Shown here: positions 59,165 to 64,000 of the stretch, piece after piece
How positions within the stretch are numbered: the first letter of the stretch is position 1
How the letters are laid out: each line of letters opens with the position of its first letter
DNA from: Pseudorasbora parva
Taxonomy: Eukaryota; Chordata; Actinopteri; Cypriniformes; Gobionidae
Assembly: GCF_024679245.1 (NCBI RefSeq)
Contig: NC_090172.1
Span: 4,213,446 to 4,277,445, forward strand
Direction: 5' to 3'
DNA: 64,000 nucleotides
Notes under the pieces: generated by a model
Told to the model about the DNA's origin: nothing
Databases searched by the model: none
What the model saw: the letters and a program-made list of their open reading frames with translations, nothing else
Position numbers and translations under genes: made by a program

Positions 59165-59872
59165 GTTTTTGAAAAAAGTCTCTTCTGCTCACCAAGGCTG
59201 TGTTTATTTGATCAGAAATACAATAACAGTAATACTGTGAAATATTATTAAAATGTAAAAACTGTTTTCTACATGAATATATTGTCAAATGTAATTTATT
59301 CCTGTGATCAAAGCTGAATTTATTATCATTACTCCAGTCTTCAGTGTCACATGATCCTTCGATAATCATTAATATTATCAATGTTCAAACATCGGTTTAT
59401 TTGGAAATGATACACTGTCATTCAAAAGTCAAAAGAAAAGAAAGGGAAAATACTTTTTAGCAAATGCACATTAAACTGATAAAATAAGACAGTGGGGTCT
59501 TTTATGAAATAAATAAATATTACAAAATATTTGTTATTATTATAAATTCTGTTCTTTTGAACTTTCTATTCATCAAAGAATCCGGAAAAAAAATCCACAA
59601 AAATGTTAAACAGCACTGCTGTTTTTAACATTGATAATAATCATAAATGTTTCTTGAGCATCAAATCATCATTAGAGTGATTTCTGAAGGATCATGTGAC
59701 ACTGAAGACTGGAGGAATGATGCTGAAGATACAGCTATCACAGAAATACATTACATTTGACATAGAAAACAGTTATTTTACATTTTAATAATATTTCACA
59801 GTATTTCTGTTTTTACTATATTTTTGATCAAATAAATGCAGCCTTGGTGAGCAGAAGAGACTCCTTTCAGTA
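59165..59872. mobile_element. Foldback MITE with CTTCTGCTCACCAAGGCTG arms
   Basis: Left arm (59165-59362) and right arm (59680-59872) are reverse complements. The outer tips are GTCTCTTCTGCTCACCAAG and CTTGGTGAGCAGAAGAGAC. CAGTCTTCAGTGTCACATGA and TCATGTGACACTGAAGACTG form the inner tips. It is one of the best-known cyprinid inverted repeats. Non-coding. Confidence 0.85.
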
Positions 59873-60816
59873 CACCTTAATGTTTCCAAATATTTGACCA
59901 TCATATTGTAATGTGCCAAATGAATTTCCCAAATTGCGAACGCGTTTGAGTCTCAGATTGACCCTTCTGAAAAGCCTCCGTTGTGTAAAGGCCGTGAGCA
60001 GCGACTCAAACGGGCTCATCTGAAGCAGCGATGGGTCTGGGACGCTGCTTTGTGCCGAAGTACAAAAGACGTTTCTCTGGGAGAGCCGAAGAGCTTCCAA
60101 AGTTCAGTTTTTCAGAGTTTTGATCTTGGGTGGGCTTCAATGCACGGGATACATACGTGAAAAATGTTTCTCAATAAAACAACAATATTGTGGAGCATTC
60201 AAACTAATTCCCTGCATTTGTTTAAGCAAACAGTATGAGCCATTAAAAGCACGACTCAAGTGTGAAGGAGCTAATTATCCTGTGAAAAGCGTCAGTTTTT
60301 GCATCTGAATGAGGGGGCATTTTAAAAGAGGCTTAGGTTGTAGGAGGAATGTCAGCAGCAGGTCTTCCTGTTCTCGGTCAGCACTTTCCTCGCAGGCGTT
60401 TCCTTCTCTTACCACGGTTTGACAGGCCTCACTCTGTTAACCTCGAATAAAGAAAGTGCAAATGAGCATACCTGTGGCTACAGACACGACGCTGCCCCCC
60501 AGAGAACGATCTCCCCACGGCTCAGATTCGGCTGGTTTGTTATCAGCCGGCGGGAAGCCATCTTTGTTTTGAGGAGCTCTCTAGTGTGAAAGAGTAACAA
60601 GCATACCTGCACATTGACAAATAGCATTTGGACATTATTAGGACATTTTTGAGTGTTAAAAATGTGTTCGCTGTATTAACACGTATGTCTGGGCTTGGTC
60701 ATGCCTCGAAGGCAATGCTGTCAGTCATCATGCACTAACCGAAAGCAAAAACATTACAGATAATCATGTTCTCTCAGCCACAATGTCAAGTGTTTAATCA
60801 TTTAACTCCTCCTCTT
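59873..60816. other. Non-coding stretch
   Basis: No feature recognised. Confidence 0.4.
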
Positions 60817-61800
60817 TTAAAGGGGTGATTGATTTATGATTTCACTGAGTGTGTAATGTTGCTGTTTGAGCATAAACAATATTTGCAAAGTTCAAAGCAA
60901 AGGGAGATATTTTCTTTTTTTTTAAATAGTTTTTTAAGGACTACAAGAATCGGCTGGTGGGGACTACACAAGCTTCCTCCCGGGTTAGTGACATCACTAA
61001 CAAGGAATTTACATAAACCCCGCCCCACAGAACACACAACAAAGGGGGAGATTATCATAGAGACAGAGCGACACGCGTCATAATCTGAAAGCCACGCCCA
61101 CTGGGGGGGGAACAAACAAACCGTCTCCATTGACTTTCTATTGCGGGAAGCGATTTCCTTGTCATTTCAGACTTATTACAAAAAAAAAAAACGAACAATG
61201 TCTATAAGCTGATATGTGACAAGGTGTACAGAAAACAAACTAAAAAACCCAGGAACAAAACACTAGAAGTTTTTATAAGCTGTTGACCCGAAAAACGAGC
61301 GTTTAAAGACATAAAAGGGCATACATGCAATAGAGACAGAGCGGGACATGCGGGATTACGCTGAGAACTTCGCACACTGAAGGGGAAAGTAATCAGCGAC
61401 AGGAAATTTAATATACAAAACTGACATTTGGATATTTGACAACATGTTTACTGCACACGTAGGCATACTGAGACACACTGAGGGTCAGGATCCCCAAAAA
61501 TTGACCTATTCTTCCCGCTGAAGCTTTATGTCTTATTGCCTGTATCCACTTGTCTTCTTAAACGCTCGTTTTTTGGGGTCGACAGCTTATTAAAACTTAG
61601 TTATGTGTTTTTAGCTTGTTTGCGGCACACCATGTCACATATCAGCTTTTAGACATTCGTTCAGTTTTTTTTTTGTTATAAGTGAAAAAAGACGAGGCAA
61701 TCGCTTCACACAATACAAAGTCAATGGAGGGCGTTGGATTGTTTTCCCGCCCGGTGTGGGCGTGGCCTAAATACGCTCTGTCTCTATGACAGAATATGCA
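60817..61800. mobile_element. TTAAAGGGGTG-type element with an internal inverted repeat
   Basis: The left end TTAAAGGGGTGATTGATTT, followed by GAGTGTGTAATGTTGCTG, AGCATAAACAATAT and GGGTTAGTGACATCAC, matches the order in 16980-17521. Further right, 61051-61320 and 61548-61786 are reverse complements (GCCACGCCCAC/GTGGGCGTGGC; AAGCTGATATGTGACA; AAAACGAGCGTTTAA). A terminal TTAA partner for the left end was not found, so the right limit is approximate. Confidence 0.6.
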
Positions 61801-61891
61801 AATCAATGACTTGAAGATTGTAAACTCATAAATTCATCAACTAACCCTTCAGAATCGTCCTGTCTCATTCTACATGTTGGCATTTCTTCTT

Positions 61892-62405
61892 GGCTGCGTC
61901 CGAAAACCTAGACAGCTGACTCGCTGCCTCGCTGCCTCATCAGACAATGACTTATAATGCAGCATTTTGAGCAAGAAAGCACCTCACGAAACTGATTTCG
62001 GACAGACTGCTAAGGCAGAGTAACAGTTTAATGATCTACAGCAATACAGAGCGAGTTTTGGTGAGAACTAAACACATATTTAACTACTACATTGATAATT
62101 TCATGCTAGAAATGACAACAGAAGTGGAAAATATTGGTAAAAAATATACATTTACACACAAACTGACCAGCAAACGCTACTCTCGGACGCCATCTTTTCT
62201 TCCCAGCTCAACTGTCACTGAATGGAAAGCAGAGGATTGTGAGATATCAAAGGTAGAGAAGGATACATGTATGCTGCCTTCAAAACTCAATCAGATGAAG
62301 GTTTCTCAGAAGTGAAGCTAACATTAGATTCAGACGTAGATTGATGCCTTCATGCCTTCAAATGTGTCCTCCGAAGGCAGCATTTTCCAGGTTTCGGACG
62401 CAGCC
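61892..62405. mobile_element. MITE with GGCTGCGTCCGAAA ends and 3-bp duplication
   Basis: Left end GGCTGCGTCCGAAAACCT, right end inverted GGCTGCGTCCGAAACCT. CTT flanks both sides (61889-61891 and 62406-62408). A 3-bp duplication would fit PIF/Harbinger. The 94-codon frame inside has no recognisable motif. Confidence 0.7.
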
Positions 62406-62564
62406 CTTAAGTCTCTCCATTATTGTCCGACTCCAGTTTATTAACATAATAGGGTGAACAATTTCTAATTTTTTTCTGCGTGAGGTAATCAGAGCTGCTA
62501 ACATGAGCTCTTGAGGCAGTTTTATTTAACCCAACTATTGTTTAAAAACGACTGTATGGCTGGC
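62406..62564. other. Short gap
   Basis: Nothing recognised. Confidence 0.4.
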
Positions 62565-62791
62565 TTAAAGGGGGGGTGAAATGCTGTTTCATGCATACTG
62601 ATCTTTTTACACTGTTAAAGACTTGGAATCCCATACTAAACATAGACAAAGTTTCAAAAGTTAAAGGGTTACTTCAGCGATTAGCATATGGCTTTGTATC
62701 AGTAGAAACCCTGGAGAATATTCAAATTATTGTGCTTTCCCCCCTCATATCTCCCTGAGACAAGAGATTTATGCATTTTATTTCTGGAAAA

Positions 62792-62838
62792 ATTCCTCCT
62801 ATGATGCAAAATGACGATTTTTGCATCATAGGAGGAAT
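62792..62838. other. Perfect 20-bp hairpin with a 7-base loop
   Basis: Arms 62792-62811 and 62819-62838 are exact reverse complements (TTCCTCCTATGATGCAAAA on the left); the loop is TGACGAT. Confidence 0.9.
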
Positions 62839-63277
62839 GTTTGCCCAGAGGCTAAAGACTACAGCCAGCAGAGGGAGCTATTTCCGCATGTTTTGAATCT
62901 GCGCATGGGGGATGGGAGATTACACTCAGCTGGCAGGGAGAGCTCAGCTTGCAGACAGGATCATTTAAACGGAGCTATGGTGAGCAATGTAAGTCTTTTA
63001 ACTTCTCAAATTCATTTCTATGAAAGTTAAGCTTGCAAAGGCATGAACTGAAACGCGTGCCAGACTGAACTCGAGTTGTGAATGTATGCCGCGAATGTAG
63101 TCGCAATTACCTCAGCTCTCATCACTCCTGCAGTTAGTGCTCAGTGCTGTGATACTCGCGCGGTGACTCACTCATTATATTGAACAGACACGTTCAGTTT
63201 TTAATTGTAGTGTCTTCTCTAACTCTGTCACAGTAATGAAGTTGGTGGTGTTGGGAATGGCCTCACAGGGCAGCGAA

Positions 63278-63296
63278 GCATTCTGGGAATTGTAGT
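63278..63296 (-). promoter_or_regulatory. ZNF143/THAP11 (SBS-type) motif match
   Basis: On the minus strand ACTACAATTCCCAGAATGC, which matches the well-known vertebrate promoter motif bound by ZNF143 and THAP11 at essentially every position. It lies inside the nested TTAA element, about 390 bp upstream of the THAP-exon ATG. Function here is inference. Confidence 0.7.
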
Positions 63297-63686
63297 CTTT
63301 CATCCCCATGGGACAAAAATACATTTTCTGTCTTTTCTCAGTCTAGAAGACACCAAATTCAAAAATAATTTCACATTTCTACTGCATTGATGACCCGGTT
63401 TAAATACAGATTCATCTTCCCAGCGCTGAAGTACCCCTTTAAGGTGGACGTTTGATGGGAGTATTTCTTTGTCAAAAATACTACTTCCGGTTAGTCATAA
63501 GTTTCGGCAAGTTTTTTGAGATCATGCGTCCCCTTTGACGTTAATGGGGGCGGAATTTCCTTGTATGGGCCTTACGGACAATTCTACCAGAAGCGCGTGA
63601 GAGAGAGCGAGGGAGAGAGCGAAAGTAACAGGCTACGCCCATCAAAGCGCTGGCTTGTAGGCTGCTGCACACGTGATGTGCACATA

Positions 63687-63938
63687 ATGTCACCAAAAAA
63701 GTGCGTTTTTGGTTGCCAGACCAAGACAGTCCTGCACAGATTCCCCAAAACCCCCGCGTTAAGGCAACAGTGGATGGAATTTGCTTTTCCGGATCAGCAA
63801 CTGAGTTGCGCGAATGTTTATATCTGTTCGCTGCATTTCGGTGCCGACTGTTTCACAAACAAGGCCCAGCTCGACGCCGGATTTTCCAATCGCCTAATGC
63901 TGAAGGATGGAGCAGTCCCAACATTAGAACCGCAGGCG
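63687..63938 (+). CDS. THAP-domain first exon of a Kolobok-like transposase
   Basis: The ATG at 63687 opens 84 codons that end exactly at a GTGAGT donor (63939). The residues form a complete THAP zinc finger: C6 and C10 (KCVFGC), HRFPK at 17-21, W29, then C47 and H50 in YICSLHF, and AVPTL at 76-80 closing the domain. Spacing C-x3-C-x36-C-x2-H is within the family rule. THAP domains bind DNA in transposases and in host THAP proteins. There is no stop or frameshift, unlike most repeats in this window. The TTAA-bordered 5' end at 62565 makes a Kolobok transposase the best reading; a host THAP gene is the alternative. The catalytic exons, if present, lie past the window edge. Confidence 0.8.
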
Positions 63939-64000
63939 GTGAGTGAGACTGCTTCAAATGTCTGTGTTTTTGCCAATGCTCATCAAGTAGCCCAAACATG

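Larger units (their letters stand above)
62661..63442. mobile_element. Nested TTAA element with TTAAAGGG-ACTTCAGCG ends
   Basis: Left end TTAAAGGGTTACTTCAGCG, right end CGCTGAAGTACCCCTTTAA, a 19-bp TIR with two mismatches and TTAA at both borders. It splits the Kolobok-like 5' region. It is 782 bp, non-coding, with a perfect 20-bp hairpin (62792-62838) and a ZNF143/THAP11-type motif (63278-63296). Confidence 0.78.
62565..64000 (+). mobile_element. Kolobok-like autonomous transposon, 5' end (runs off the window)
   Basis: Begins TTAAAGGGGGGGTGAAATGC, a TTAA-bordered end of the Kolobok style. After about 95 bp it is broken by a nested element (62661-63442) and then continues with GGACGTTTGATGGGAGTAT. 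A GA-rich leader and a THAP-domain first exon (63687) follow. Kolobok transposases are known to carry N-terminal THAP domains and to target TTAA. The diverged copy at 18530 shows the uninterrupted order of the 5' part. The rest lies beyond 64000. Confidence 0.62.

Overview
The window looks like vertebrate nuclear DNA from a cyprinid-type teleost. It is AT-rich and intron-like, with long GT/AC and AT microsatellites and a dense, nested population of DNA transposons whose ends I recognise from carp and zebrafish genomes. The species assignment is inference from repeat families, not from a marker gene. Only one segment looks like a host coding exon: 103 bp at 8915-9017, with a strong acceptor, a GTAAGT donor and a single open frame. 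The rest is probably intron and intergenic sequence of one or more large genes, colonised by mobile elements. No bacterial-style operons, rRNA genes, intact tRNA genes or CRISPR arrays were seen.

Layout. 1-8.9 kb: a two-gene TIR transposon remnant (1009-2007) with a broken THAP domain on one strand and a broken YqaJ/SWIM-type N-terminus on the other; a GGGCCCTAT-ended TIR element (3027-3750); a hAT-like remnant (to 5881) carrying a complete 63-bp MITE with an 8-bp target duplication; then microsatellites. 8.9-14.4 kb: the exon, a 1.5-kb TTAA foldback element, and a 2.65-kb element with hAT-like ends holding about 72 copies of a 21-bp minisatellite. 16-25 kb: another TTAA element, two elements with TAGCCTG-type ends and 9-bp target duplications, and two arrays of a 53-bp minisatellite, the second with orientation switches. 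27-31 kb: nested MITEs. 32.25-34.81 kb: a young LTR element with apparently identical 376-bp LTRs, a 5-bp target duplication and one gag-like, repeat-rich ORF. 37-45 kb: two Tc1/mariner fragments from different families and more foldback MITEs. 46.6-48.3 kb: a tandem duplication, each copy hit by a different MITE. 49.7-57.4 kb: further foldback, retroposed and LINE-2-like fragments. 59-62.4 kb: three inverted-repeat elements. 62.57-64 kb: the 5' end of what looks like a Kolobok-type autonomous transposon, with a complete THAP-domain first exon at 63687-63938, interrupted by a second TTAA element that carries a match to the ZNF143/THAP11 motif.

How the parts relate. Several unrelated-looking non-autonomous elements start with TTAAAGGG or TTAATGGG and duplicate TTAA. 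The only candidate in the window for the transposase that could mobilise them is the THAP-coding element at the right edge. Both minisatellites lie in or beside transposon-derived DNA, and the 21-bp one resembles the end of an inverted repeat in the same element. Nearly all long open frames elsewhere come from microsatellites, minisatellites or transposon inverted repeats and are not annotated as genes.
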